From assembly GCA_904830895.1 (NCBI GenBank), contig LR882958.1:2164001-2228000 (forward strand): a DNA stretch of 64,000 nt, given 5' to 3'. This DNA is from Planktothrix rubescens CCAP 1459/22 (GTDB taxonomy: Bacteria; Cyanobacteriota; Cyanobacteriia; Cyanobacteriales; Microcoleaceae). The notes beneath the pieces were generated by a model that saw nothing but the letters and a program-made list of their open reading frames with translations, had not been told where the DNA came from and searched no databases. Positions 27,801 to 35,057 of the stretch are shown here, piece after piece; the stretch's first letter is position 1; each line of letters opens with the position of its first letter. Made by a program: the position numbers and the translations under genes.

Positions 27801-29474
27801 GGACGTAAGGTTTATCCGCCTATTGCCAAAGTTCGCCATTCTACCCCCGGCGTAGGTTTGATTTCGCCTCCTCCTCACCACGATATTTATTCTATTGAGG
27901 ACTTAGCCGAATTAATCCACGATTTGAAAAATGCGAATCGGGCGGCGCGGGTTAGTGTGAAATTAGTCTCGGAAGTCGGAGTTGGAACCATTGCCGCCGG
28001 GGTTGCTAAAGCCCATGCCGATGTGGTATTAATCTCCGGTTTTGATGGGGGCACAGGGGCATCTCCCCAAACTTCAATTAAACACGCCGGACTCCCTTGG
28101 GAGTTGGGCTTGGCAGAAACCCATCAAACCCTGGTGTTGAATAATTTGCGATCGCGCATTGCTGTTGAAACCGATGGTCAGATGAAAACTGGCCGGGATG
28201 TGGTGGTGGCTGCGTTGTTAGGGGCGGAGGAATTCGGCTTTTCAACTGCCCCGTTAGTGACCTTGGGTTGTATTATGATGCGGGTGTGCCACCTGAATAC
28301 CTGCCCGGTGGGTATCGCCACCCAAAACCCCCAACTGCGGGAAAGCTTTTCGGGTGATCCTGAGTATACCGTTAATTTCATGAAGTTCATCGCCCAGGAA
28401 GTCCGAGAAATCATGGCACAGTTGGGTTTCCGCACCTTAACTGAAATGGTGGGACGGACGGATATTTTGGAAGGCAAGAAAGCCGTTGACCATTGGAAAG
28501 CCAAGGGTATTGACCTCTCGAAAATCCTCTATCAACCGGAAGTTGGGGAGGATATCGGCCGTTATTGTCAAATTCCCCAGGATCACGGTTTAGATAAATC
28601 TATGGATATCACCGTGTTACTGGATCTGTGTAAACCCGCTATTGAGAATGGTGAGAAGGTTGAGGCTACCTTACCGATTAAAAATATTAACCGGGCGGTG
28701 GGAACGATTTTAGGCAATGAAATCACCAAAAACCATTGGCACGGTTTACCGGAAGATACGGTGCATCTGCATTTCCAAGGTAGTGCGGGTCAAAGTTTTG
28801 GGGCTTTTGTACCCAAGGGTGTGACCTTAGAATTGGAAGGGGATGCTAACGACTATGTAGGCAAGGGATTAAGCGGAGGCAAAATTATTATTTATCCTCC
28901 GGCGGTTTCCACTTTTATCCCTGAAGACAATATCATTATCGGCAATGTGGCATTATATGGCGCAACCCTTGGGGAAGTCTATATCCGAGGGTTAGCGGGG
29001 GAACGTTTCGGGGTGCGTAACTCCGGCGTGAATGCCGTTGTCGAGGGTGTGGGAGATCATGGTTGTGAATATATGACCGGAGGTAAGGTGGTTGTCCTGG
29101 GTGCGACCGGACGGAACTTTGCGGCGGGGATGAGTGGCGGTATTGCTTATATCTTTGATGAAACTGGCGATTTTGCCACCCGTTGCAATACGTCCATGGC
29201 GGATTTAGAAAAGTTGGAAGACCCGGAAGAAATTAATCAGGTTTACCAATTAATTGCTAAACACGCGGAGTATACCAAGAGTCAAAAAGCGTTGAAAATT
29301 TTGGCAAATTGGACGGAAATGATTCCGACTTTTGTTAAGGTGATTCCACGGGATTATAAGCGGGTTTTGGAAGCATTAAAAGAGGCTGAAAAATCCGGTT
29401 TAACGGGGGATGAAGCGTTAACGGCGGCGTTTGAAGCAAATTCCCGTGATGTGGCGCGGGTTGGCGGAAGTTAG
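24879..29474 (+). CDS. gltB: Glutamate synthase large subunit (GltB type)
   Basis: A protein of about 1531 aa that transfers the glutamine amide to 2-oxoglutarate. The N-terminal Ntn amidotransferase has its catalytic Cys in HDACGVGF after a short propeptide. The FMN-binding synthase domain carries [16 protein letters not shown] and [10 protein letters not shown], with the 3Fe-4S cysteines in [16 protein letters not shown], and the GXGXG beta-helix ([16 protein letters not shown]) is C-terminal. Between [12 protein letters not shown] and [12 protein letters not shown] only a few residues occur. The insertion of about 27 residues that ferredoxin-GOGAT carries there is missing, so I favour the NAD(P)H-type GltB over GlsF. 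No gltD is adjacent. ATG 24879 is preferred to the TTG 9 bases upstream. Confidence 0.88.
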   Translation: MNTHKFPEKQGLYDPQFEHDACGVGFIVQMKGKQSHDIVEQGLTILLNLDHRGACGAETNTGDGAGILMQLPHKFLKKVAAAENITLPAPGQYGVGMMYASPDTNARESGRRIFEKIAADEGQQVLGWRDVPTDNSSLGNTAKMSEPFMQQVFIQRGSGLVDDLAFERKLYVIRKRAHTEIRVTQVDTYLYSSSLSCRTMVYKGMLMPVQVGDYYPELHDPDMESALALVHSRFSTNTFPSWERSHPYRYIAHNGEINTLRGNINWMTARQSMLESELFGEDLKKIQPVINIKGSDSTIFDNALELLVLAGRSLPHAVMMMIPEPWTAHESMSDEKKAFYEYHSCLMEPWDGPASIAFTDGTMMGAVLDRNGLRPSRYYVTKDDLVIMASEAGVLPIEPERVAYKGRLQPGRMFLVDMEQGRIITDEEIKTKIATEQPYREWINQNMVELANLKEPVETSDGASTDGLVQLQTAFGYTFEDLRLLLTPMARDGVEAVGSMGTDTPLAVLSDRPKLLYDYFQQLFAQVTNPPIDSIREEIITSAETTIGSERNLLKPEPESCHLIELKSPILSNAELAKLKFVNEDGFQAVTLPILFNPKDGVKGLEAVMEGIFAQADEAIAAGVNLLVLSDRGVDSNNAPIPALLAVSGLHHHLIRQGTRTRVGIILESGEPREVHHYALLVGYGCGAINPYMAFESIHDMIEQGLLVGVDYKTACKNYVKAATKGVVKVASKIGISTLQSYRGAQIFEAIGLNQSVIDRYFSWTATRIEGADLDIIAQEAIIRHTHAFPNQPGDKTHTLDVGGEYQWRKEGEAHLLSPEAIHSLQKAVRLGDYELFKKYAQLVNEQNQKYFTLRGLLEFKDRQPILLEEVEPIEAIMKRFKTGAMSYGSISKEAHETLAIAMNRIGGKSNTGEGGEDPERYTWTNEQGDSKNSAIKQVASGRFGVTSLYLSQAKEIQIKMAQGAKPGEGGQLPGRKVYPPIAKVRHSTPGVGLISPPPHHDIYSIEDLAELIHDLKNANRAARVSVKLVSEVGVGTIAAGVAKAHADVVLISGFDGGTGASPQTSIKHAGLPWELGLAETHQTLVLNNLRSRIAVETDGQMKTGRDVVVAALLGAEEFGFSTAPLVTLGCIMMRVCHLNTCPVGIATQNPQLRESFSGDPEYTVNFMKFIAQEVREIMAQLGFRTLTEMVGRTDILEGKKAVDHWKAKGIDLSKILYQPEVGEDIGRYCQIPQDHGLDKSMDITVLLDLCKPAIENGEKVEATLPIKNINRAVGTILGNEITKNHWHGLPEDTVHLHFQGSAGQSFGAFVPKGVTLELEGDANDYVGKGLSGGKIIIYPPAVSTFIPEDNIIIGNVALYGATLGEVYIRGLAGERFGVRNSGVNAVVEGVGDHGCEYMTGGKVVVLGATGRNFAAGMSGGIAYIFDETGDFATRCNTSMADLEKLEDPEEINQVYQLIAKHAEYTKSQKALKILANWTEMIPTFVKVIPRDYKRVLEALKEAEKSGLTGDEALTAAFEANSRDVARVGGS

Positions 29475-29490
29475 AATGTTAGAATAATAG

Positions 29491-29513
29491 GGGGCGAAAG
29501 CCCCTTGTTTTTT
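29491..29513 (+). terminator. Rho-independent terminator of gltB
   Basis: GGGGC-GAAA-GCCCC (29491-29504), a GNRA-closed stem, is followed by TTGTTTTTT. Confidence 0.92.
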
Positions 29514-29568
29514 ATGGCTATTACATATATGATTTGTATCAATACCTAACTATAAGTTAATCACCCTT

Positions 29569-30774
29569 ATGGACACCCCGTTAAAATTTGAGATTTTAGC
29601 AATAGATACAACTGAAAAATCTGAAATTCAGACAGTATCGGCCTTTCTACATGGCTTGGCATCCATTTCTTTGTTATCGAAAGGAAAACCAGAACTTGAT
29701 GATCAAAATGGGCAAATAAATTTGGGAAATCTTAATGTTAAAGTCAACCAACTAAAACCTACTACAGAAGGTGATGAAGAAATCAGCTATGTAGAACTGG
29801 GTAACGCATTTTCGATAACAGTAACAGGAAGTTATGACTCGTTAGAGCCAATGCGAATAATAATTATAGAATTTCTAAAAAAACGAGAATTTGACGTCCT
29901 TTATGTTTTAGTAGATAAAGTTTCGGAGGAAATTGCATATCAGATTTATCCCCTTATTTATCAAGTCGAGAACCTTCTTCGAGCTTATCTTGTTAAATAT
30001 ATGACGAGACGAGAAGGTACTAAATGGTTGGATAAAATATCCAAGAACGTGAAGCACATGGATCAGAAAGTCGAAAAAAGGAAAAATAACGAGATAGTCT
30101 TTGGGAAACATATTGATAATAAGATTTACCTTTTTGACTTTGGAGATTTAGGAGAAATAATATATACACATTCATCTGGTTTCATAACTAAAGAAGATAT
30201 AATTAGTAAAGTTTCCGAACTTGCTGAAACTCCTGAAGCTATCAAAAAGCTCAAGGAAGAGGTACAAAGCAACTATCAAAAATTTTTCAAAGCATCTTTT
30301 AAAGATAAGCAGTTCCAACAAAAATGGGAAGACCTTGAAAAAATTAGGCATAAAGTTGCACATAATAACTTGTTCACTCACGACGATCTTACTAAAGGTA
30401 AATCTTTATCTGAAGAATTGATTACAATTATTAATACCGCAATGGAGACTGTACCTACAGAACGAGTAGGTTTGGAGGAATTAGAAGCAAAAGAAAAAGA
30501 AAGTAATTTGGACTTAACAGATATTACAGAAGATGAATTTCTTAAAGAGCTAAGGGATCAAGAAGAATATTACTCAGGGCAGGGTGGCTTTGTGAGCATT
30601 ACCAGATTTATACAAGCACATCTTGAAAGTCAAAATTATAGTGTATCATCAGCTTATAAACTGGTTAAAGAGCTAAAATCACAGGGTAAAATAGAGTTAT
30701 ATAAAGTGGATAATCCTTACAATCAGGATAAACAAACCACAGCAATTAGGATTGTAAGAGAACAAACTGATTGA
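29569..30774 (+). CDS. HEPN-like protein with C-terminal winged-helix-like region
   Basis: A 401-aa protein without a clear named family. Residues about 125-275 look like a Swt1-type HEPN domain: a first helix YPLIYQVENLLRAYLVKYM and the motif LEKIRHKVAHNNLF, in which Arg260-x4-His265 matches the R-x4-6-H active-site pattern of HEPN ribonucleases. The N-terminal 110 residues are a mixed alpha/beta region. The C-terminal 60 residues (FVSITRFIQAHLESQNYSVS ... KIELYKV) resemble a winged helix. HEPN nucleases are common in abortive infection and TA systems. It stands alone after the gltB terminator, has AT-rich codon use and starts a 9.5-kb accessory stretch. Both domain calls are from motif reading. 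Confidence 0.6.
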   Translation: MDTPLKFEILAIDTTEKSEIQTVSAFLHGLASISLLSKGKPELDDQNGQINLGNLNVKVNQLKPTTEGDEEISYVELGNAFSITVTGSYDSLEPMRIIIIEFLKKREFDVLYVLVDKVSEEIAYQIYPLIYQVENLLRAYLVKYMTRREGTKWLDKISKNVKHMDQKVEKRKNNEIVFGKHIDNKIYLFDFGDLGEIIYTHSSGFITKEDIISKVSELAETPEAIKKLKEEVQSNYQKFFKASFKDKQFQQKWEDLEKIRHKVAHNNLFTHDDLTKGKSLSEELITIINTAMETVPTERVGLEELEAKEKESNLDLTDITEDEFLKELRDQEEYYSGQGGFVSITRFIQAHLESQNYSVSSAYKLVKELKSQGKIELYKVDNPYNQDKQTTAIRIVREQTD

Positions 30775-30845
30775 GTATGTAGTTTATTATGGCAGGTTAA
30801 CAAATATTTTAATAAACCTGCCTCTATGGATGGTTAAAAATTGAT

Positions 30846-30872
30846 TCAATTAAGTTGAATCTCAAGAGACAT
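30846..30872 (-). pseudogene. Remnant of a 52-aa gene duplicated at 37814-37972
   Basis: The strong leader AGGAGGATATAG precedes ATG at 30872, which opens MSLEIQLN and then stops (30846). The intact counterpart at 37972 opens MSFEIKLSEEF behind the same leader. The surrounding region (30855-31040) is the duplicated upstream segment. Confidence 0.65.
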
Positions 30873-31046
30873 CAGCTATATCCTCCTAATCGTTCTTAAT
30901 ATATTATAGCGCGATCGCATATCTAACAACCCAGACATCATACTTTTTCTAAAAATAGCGATCGCTCTCTACCCAACTCAGAACCGGATCGGTTATACTG
31001 TGATTATGTTTTAATCTGTACCCTAGAAATAGATAGGATAAAAATT

Positions 31047-31292
31047 ATGATAACAACGATTCAAGTTGATATTTCCTTTGATTCCTTGATTACAGCAATT
31101 AAATCCTTAGATTTATCCCAAAAACATCAGCTTTTAGAAATTTTAGAAGATCAGATTTTTGAAGGTGAAGCCGAACTCGAAGAAGACCCCAGAATTATTG
31201 CAGAAATTGAAGATGCACGTCAAGCTTATCAAAGAGGTGATTATCAAACAATTCAAGATTATATGGCAACTCAGCTTGACAAAACAACATGA
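31047..31292 (+). CDS. Antitoxin of a RelE/ParE-type module
   Basis: An 81-aa acidic protein (MITTIQVDISFDSLITAIKS ...) with an N-terminal beta strand plus helix (LDLSQKHQLLEILEDQIFEG) typical of cyanobacterial antitoxins of this size. The acidic C-terminal helix EDPRIIAEIEDARQAYQRGD resembles the toxin-wrapping tails of RelB-like proteins. The stop overlaps the toxin start by 4 bases (ATGA), so expression is coupled. A TATACT -10 candidate (30994-30999) lies in the duplicated leader upstream. No family name assigned; the role follows from the partner. Confidence 0.8.
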   Translation: MITTIQVDISFDSLITAIKSLDLSQKHQLLEILEDQIFEGEAELEEDPRIIAEIEDARQAYQRGDYQTIQDYMATQLDKTT

Positions 31293-31549
31293 GTTATACG
31301 GTTATCATTCCTAAACCTGTTCAGAAACAGTTAGATAATTTACCCGAAGATATCCGTCAACGAATTATTGAAAAAATTTTGTCTCTTACAATAGAGCCTC
31401 GTCCAGTAGGGGTTAAAAAACTAAAAGGGTTTGATCATGAATATCGTGTCAGAGTAGGTGACTATCGAGTTCGTTATGAGGTTAATGATAAAATACTAAC
31501 TGTGTTAGTTCTTCACTGTAAACATCGGAGGAATATTTATCGAGAGTAG
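31289..31549 (+). CDS. RelE/ParE-superfamily toxin
   Basis: The 86-aa protein has a standard RelE-type core: MSYTVIIPKPVQKQLDNLPE, a helix pair, LKGFDHEYRVRVGDYRVRYEV and a C-terminal VLHCKHRRNIYRE that carries the basic and aromatic residues used for ribosome-dependent mRNA cleavage (the His/Arg/Tyr cluster). Overlap with the antitoxin by 4 bases. Looks intact. The left end of an IS5-type remnant begins 24 bases after the stop. Confidence 0.9.
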   Translation: MSYTVIIPKPVQKQLDNLPEDIRQRIIEKILSLTIEPRPVGVKKLKGFDHEYRVRVGDYRVRYEVNDKILTVLVLHCKHRRNIYRE

Positions 31550-31572
31550 AGTTTATTTTTTATGTAATTAAT

Positions 31573-32125
31573 AGAACTCTTGCAAAATAATTTTATGGTA
31601 TTATGGTAAGTTTTGCTCAATTTCATAAAATCCCAGAGACTAACCATTCTTCACAAACTTTTGCTAAAAACTCCATAAAATGGTAAAAATTGAAAGTGAA
31701 TTAAGACAATAACTCTGCGATGAACACTCAATTTTATCTAAATTTGAAACCTCCTGAATTTAAACGGAGATTTGGTGTCAAGATTCAAACCTTTCAAGCA
31801 ATGGTTAATGCCATAGAGCAGTTCAGGTTAGAACATCCTAAAGATAGGAGAGGACGTCACACCCGCCTGACTCTCCAAGAGCAAGTTTTAGTAGCCTTGG
31901 AGTATTGGCGAGAATACAGAACATATTTTCATATTGGGACAAATTGGGGAGTATCAGAATCAACTATTTGCCGAATTGTTGCTAATATTGAATCAACTTT
32001 AATCAAAACAGGAAAGTTTCGGATTCCGGGAAAGAAAGCATTAATTCAAGATTCTGGCTACCCCCAAATCGTAGTGATGGATGTCACGGAAACGGCTATT
32101 GAAAGACCGAAAAAAAAACAGAAAA
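31573..32125 (+). mobile_element. Truncated IS5-family element (left end plus 5' part of transposase)
   Basis: The left terminal inverted repeat AGAACTCTTGCAAAA (31573-31587) is followed by a subterminal segment shared with the MITE at 33017 (about 70 bases, few mismatches) and the first half of a transposase gene. The element ends abruptly near 32125, where a copy of a mazE-like gene begins. No right end is found at the expected distance, so it cannot move by itself. Confidence 0.75.
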
Positions 32126-32130
32126 ACTGA
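31720..32130 (+). pseudogene. IS5-family transposase, N-terminal part
   Basis: Encodes 136 residues of a transposase: the helical/HTH N-terminal domain (LTLQEQVLVALEYWREYRTY, WGVSESTICRIVANIE) followed by the start of the DDE domain, with the first catalytic Asp in VVMDVTETAIERPKKKQK. In complete relatives the sequence continues with KYYSGKKKRHT and the second and third acidic residues. Here it stops two residues after KKKQK at the junction with the mazE-like fragment. Inactive. Confidence 0.85.
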
Positions 32131-32290
32131 ATCATCTGCTTTCAGATTGAAAAATTTTACAATATAGTCCGGTATTGGCAAAGCTAAGGAATTACCCAAG
32201 TTGCTGATGTTTATTTTTGCTGTCATACATTGGCGATTTTAATGCTCAGGTCTATCTATTATAACAACTAGATATAGTCACGTGGGGAAT
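32126..32290 (-). pseudogene. Partial copy of the mazE-like gene at 34596 and its upstream region
   Basis: These 165 bases match 34744-34908 almost base for base. The minus-strand ATG at 32226 encodes the first 34 residues of the antitoxin (MTAKINISNLGNSLALPIPD ... LKADDSV), then the frame runs antisense through the transposase and becomes meaningless. A few differences (for example CATTGG versus CATTTG upstream) show some age. Confidence 0.88.
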
Positions 32291-32306
32291 TCATAAACCC
32301 TGTTTC

Positions 32307-32957
32307 TTATTGTTGGATTTCATCGGTTAGCTCGTTTACTTCTTCTGCGTTAGCCTCAAAATTAATTCGTTGGTAAATATCTCTTATCGGTATTTGAAAT
32401 TCTACGGATTCTAGGGTTAATACAGAGTCTTCTGAATCATATTCTGTTAATTCCCATTTGCTCTTAGAGTTTTTAGCAAATTGCTCAATATGATAGCTAT
32501 ATTGGTCAATCAAAATGTATTCTCTAAAGGTAGGGATTGAGCGATAAAAGAAGAATTTATTACCGCGATCGTAGTTTTTAGTTGAATTAGATAAAACTTC
32601 AATAATTACCAGAGGATTTGTTACAACTGTTTGGTTATTTTCTTGATAGATTGGTTCTTCTTGAATTACCATGATATCGGGATAGAAGTAACGGCGATTT
32701 TGGGATATCCACAGACGCACATCATTGATAAATATCTCGTAATCTTGCTCCTTTATAGTCAAAGGAAATTTTTTGTAAAAGTTTCCTGCGAGTTTGTTGT
32801 GGTTGGTGGTTCCGCCTGTCATTGGTATGATCTCCCCATCATGGTATTCACTCTTGTCGATCGCAGTTTCTTCTAATGCCAGATATTCCTCTGGCGTGTA
32901 ATAGCGTTTTTCGGTTTTGGGTTGCTTTTCGATAGCTGATTTTTCTTGGGTTTGCAT
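32307..32957 (-). CDS. Uma2-family (DUF820) putative PD-(D/E)XK nuclease
   Basis: About 216 aa, a member of the Uma2 family that is greatly expanded in cyanobacteria and has a restriction-endonuclease-like fold. Family marks: YYTPEEYLALEETA, KSEYHDGEIIPMTGGT, NHNKLAGNF, the Asp of FYPDIMVI, and NPLVIIEVLSNSTKNYDRGNKF with the ExL motif, then YRSIPTFREYILIDQ. The predicted catalytic Asp and Glu are present. Cellular role is unknown. The second Met (32957) has AAGGA at proper distance; the first ATG (32963) is too close to it. Confidence 0.88.
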   Translation of the reverse strand: MQTQEKSAIEKQPKTEKRYYTPEEYLALEETAIDKSEYHDGEIIPMTGGTTNHNKLAGNFYKKFPLTIKEQDYEIFINDVRLWISQNRRYFYPDIMVIQEEPIYQENNQTVVTNPLVIIEVLSNSTKNYDRGNKFFFYRSIPTFREYILIDQYSYHIEQFAKNSKSKWELTEYDSEDSVLTLESVEFQIPIRDIYQRINFEANAEEVNELTDEIQQ

Positions 32958-33016
32958 GGTCATTTCCTTCTGCTCTCAAGTGATTTTATGATAACATGAA
33001 ATAAGTTAGATTAAAT

Positions 33017-33194
33017 AGAACTCTTGCAAAATAATTTTATGGTATTATGGTAGATTTTGATCAATTTCATAAAATCCTAGCCGTTATGGTCTTCGTTGTA
33101 ATTTGTTGTCAGCCATTTATAATTATGAGTTGACACTCTTAGTCTGAAAGTAAAAATTTGGTATTATAGCATAGATTTTTTTTGCAAGAGGTCT
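33017..33194. mobile_element. 178-base MITE sharing ends with the IS5-type remnant
   Basis: Terminal inverted repeats AGAACTCTTGCAAAA (33017-33031) and TTTTGCAAGAGGTCT (33180-33194) differ at one position. The left 70 bases match the IS remnant at 31573. There is no coding capacity. AAT flanks both ends (33014-33016 and 33195-33197), a possible 3-base target duplication. A non-autonomous derivative mobilised by a full-length relative elsewhere is the likely origin. Confidence 0.8.
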
Positions 33195-33229
33195 AATAGC
33201 AATAAACATACTCGATCACCAACCAGATT

Positions 33230-33481
33230 ATGACTATCATTGAACAAATCTACGCGATCGTTAAAAGCCTTCCCCAAGAGCAAGCCCGCGAAATTCTCAC
33301 TTTTGCTGAATTTATTCGTGTCCAGCACCTAAATGCCAACCCATCGATCGCAATATTAGATACTTCGACTCCTTGGGCGGAACTGGTTTATTCCCTAGCT
33401 GGAACGTGGGAAAAAGACTTTCCTACTCTGGAAGATATTCGTGCTGAGTTGGGAGAAGACATCTTGCGGGAGAGTTTCTAG
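33230..33481 (+). CDS. VapB-like antitoxin (DUF2281-type)
   Basis: The 83-aa protein starts MTIIEQIYAIVKSLPQEQAR with EILTFAEFIRV, the helical opening common to DUF2281-like antitoxins, followed by a Trp-containing tail (WAELVYSLAGTWEKDFPTLE) probably used to wrap the toxin. The stop TAG shares its last base with the GTG start of the PIN toxin, a tight coupling. It begins 35 bases downstream of the MITE, which could supply promoter sequence. Confidence 0.8.
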   Translation: MTIIEQIYAIVKSLPQEQAREILTFAEFIRVQHLNANPSIAILDTSTPWAELVYSLAGTWEKDFPTLEDIRAELGEDILRESF

Positions 33482-33873
33482 TGTACATATTGGATACAAA
33501 TACATTAATTTACTACTTTAAAGGACAAGGAAAAGTCGCTCAAAACCTTGCTAATGTATCTCCTCAAGAAATTGGTATTTCCGCGATCGTCCTGTTTGAA
33601 TTGCAAGTGGGTATTGCTAAATCTACCTCCCCTGCAAAACGTACCCAACAACTTCAGCAACTTTTGAACCGAATTAACCTTATTCCTTTTGATCGCAATT
33701 CTGCTGTTGCTGCTGCGACAATTCGCGCTCAATTGGAGCAACAAGGTACTCCCATGGGCCCGATCGATGTTTTGATTGCAGGGACAGCCGCTTCACTTCA
33801 AGCAACTCTTGTTACCCACAATGTCAAGGAGTTTTCGAGAGTTTCAGGACTTGCGATCGCGGACTGGTATTGA
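33481..33873 (+). CDS. vapC: PIN-domain ribonuclease toxin (VapC family)
   Basis: A 130-aa classic VapC: MYILDTNTLIYYFKG (first Asp), ISAIVLFELQVGIAKS (Glu), MGPIDVLIAGTAASLQATLV (Asp) and THNVKEFSRVSGLAIADWY at the C-terminus. All four positions of the PIN acidic cluster are present, so it should be an active Mg-dependent RNase. GTG start, coupled to the antitoxin by a 1-base overlap. Three palindromic repeats follow its stop. Confidence 0.92.
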   Translation: MYILDTNTLIYYFKGQGKVAQNLANVSPQEIGISAIVLFELQVGIAKSTSPAKRTQQLQQLLNRINLIPFDRNSAVAAATIRAQLEQQGTPMGPIDVLIAGTAASLQATLVTHNVKEFSRVSGLAIADWY

Positions 33874-33879
33874 GGACTC

Positions 33880-33985
33880 AGAAACCCGGTTTCTTGGACT
33901 AGGGGGATCGCGTGGGACTCAGAAACGAGGTTTCTTACCCAAATCTTCGATAGGATGCCAAAATTATCGCAGAAACCAGATTTCT
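33880..33985. repeat. Three AGAAACCCGGTTTCT-type palindromes
   Basis: Copies at 33880-33894 (perfect), 33921-33935 (AGAAACGAGGTTTCT) and 33971-33985 (AGAAACCAGATTTCT), spaced 41 and 50 bases apart, between the VapC and BrnT genes. Confidence 0.88.
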
Positions 33986-34043
33986 GTGAGTGCAAAATAA
34001 CATATCATAAATTTAGATCCTACTTAAAGTTGATTGATTTTTC

Positions 34044-34322
34044 ATGCAGTTTGAATGGGACGAAGCAAAGAGATCGGAAAATATTGCCAAACATCGGATT
34101 GATTTTGCAGATGTTTCTGAGATGTTCGATCGCCCTATGCTAACTGAGCTCGATCCGCGTACTGACTATGGGGAGGATCGTTGGATTGGGATCGGGTTTT
34201 TGCGAAACGGTGTCGCGGTTGTTGTCTGGACAGAAAGGCAGGATGATATAATTAGAATCATATCAGCACGAAAGGCAAACCGATATGAGCGTCAACGATT
34301 CGAGCAATATCTCTCGTACTAA
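34044..34322 (+). CDS. brnT: BrnT-family toxin
   Basis: The 92-aa protein shows the BrnT signature MQFEWDEAKRSENIAKHRID, then FADVSEMFD, DYGEDRWIGIGFLRNGVAVV, and the C-terminal IIRIISARKANRYERQRFE. BrnT folds like RelE toxins and cleaves RNA; its conserved Lys/His/Arg residues are visible. Toxin precedes antitoxin, and the brnA frame starts 38 bases before brnT ends, as in known brnTA operons. Confidence 0.92.
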   Translation: MQFEWDEAKRSENIAKHRIDFADVSEMFDRPMLTELDPRTDYGEDRWIGIGFLRNGVAVVVWTERQDDIIRIISARKANRYERQRFEQYLSY

Positions 34323-34563
34323 TTGGGCGGCGTTAGAGGCGATGAATGATGAGGATATTGATTACTCTGATATTTCACCTTTGACGGATGAATTTTTTGA
34401 GAATGCTACGCTAAGAATACCAGCCGCCCAAGCTCGTAATTTGATTCAGTTAGATGCTGAGGTAATAGCCTGGTTTCGAGAGCAAAGTGCAGAGTATAAA
34501 ACTACAATTAATTCGGTGTTGCGACGCTATATTGAGAGTAGTGGTGGGAAACAAGTAGTTTAA
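34285..34563 (+). CDS. brnA: BrnA-family antitoxin
   Basis: A 92-aa antitoxin overlapping brnT by 38 bases. It contains the typical TNWAALEAMNDEDIDYSDIS segment, PLTDEFFENATLRIPAAQAR, and a C-terminal ribbon-helix-helix (QLDAEVIAWFREQSAEYKTT ... INSVLRRYIES) that binds DNA and autoregulates the operon. Appears complete. Convergent with the mazE-like gene at 34596. Confidence 0.92.
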   Translation: MSVNDSSNISRTNWAALEAMNDEDIDYSDISPLTDEFFENATLRIPAAQARNLIQLDAEVIAWFREQSAEYKTTINSVLRRYIESSGGKQVV

Positions 34564-34595
34564 TATTTTTCTGGTAGATGGTTCGGGAATATATT

Positions 34596-34844
34596 TTACC
34601 AAAATTCTTCTCCTTCTGGTTTTCCCCAATAGATTTCTTGGCTGGGTTCTATTTCGCCTGCTAATAATTCATCTAGGGTATATTTGGAAATTTTCTGATA
34701 TACAGGTTCTATGACTATTTTTCCATTTTCTATACGGCAAATTACTGAATCATCTGCTTTCAGATTGAAAAATTTTACAATATAGTCCGGTATTGGCAAA
34801 GCTAAGGAATTACCCAAGTTGCTGATGTTTATTTTTGCTGTCAT
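34596..34844 (-). CDS. MazE/AbrB-type antitoxin, orphan
   Basis: The 82-aa protein has an N-terminal SpoVT/AbrB swapped-hairpin domain (KINISNLGNSLALPIPDYIV, KADDSVICRIENGKIVIEP) and an acidic C-terminal tail (YTLDELLAGEIEPSQEIYWG) of the kind that occupies MazF. No MazF-like toxin gene lies on either side: brnA is convergent downstream and upstream is repeat-filled intergenic DNA. A 5' fragment of this gene plus upstream DNA is duplicated at 32126-32290. Confidence 0.87.
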   Translation of the reverse strand: MTAKINISNLGNSLALPIPDYIVKFFNLKADDSVICRIENGKIVIEPVYQKISKYTLDELLAGEIEPSQEIYWGKPEGEEFW

Positions 34845-34910
34845 ACATTTGCGATTTTAATGCTCAGGTTTTTCTATTATAACAACTAGATATAGTCGCG
34901 CGTGGGAATC

Positions 34911-35046
34911 AGAAACAGGGTTTCTCAACAAATCTCTGTTTGGATGCAAAGGTGATCGCAGAAACCCGGTTTCTAGGGTCAGAAACCGGGTTTCTCAATT
35001 AATCTCTCTGTTGGGAAACAAAGGTTATTGCAGAAACCCGGTTTCT
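34911..35046. repeat. Four AGAAACCCGGTTTCT-type palindromes
   Basis: Copies at 34911-34925 (AGAAACAGGGTTTCT), 34960-34974 (perfect), 34981-34995 (AGAAACCGGGTTTCT) and 35032-35046 (perfect) occupy most of the gap between the mazE-like gene and the WD40 gene. The two central copies are only 6 bases apart. Confidence 0.88.
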
Positions 35047-35057
35047 CGGAGTCTGGG

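Noticed and set aside
33880-35046. Clustered 15-base repeats as a possible CRISPR array
   Set aside because: Spacing is irregular (6 to about 60 bases), repeats are palindromic and too short, genes lie between copies and no cas gene is present.
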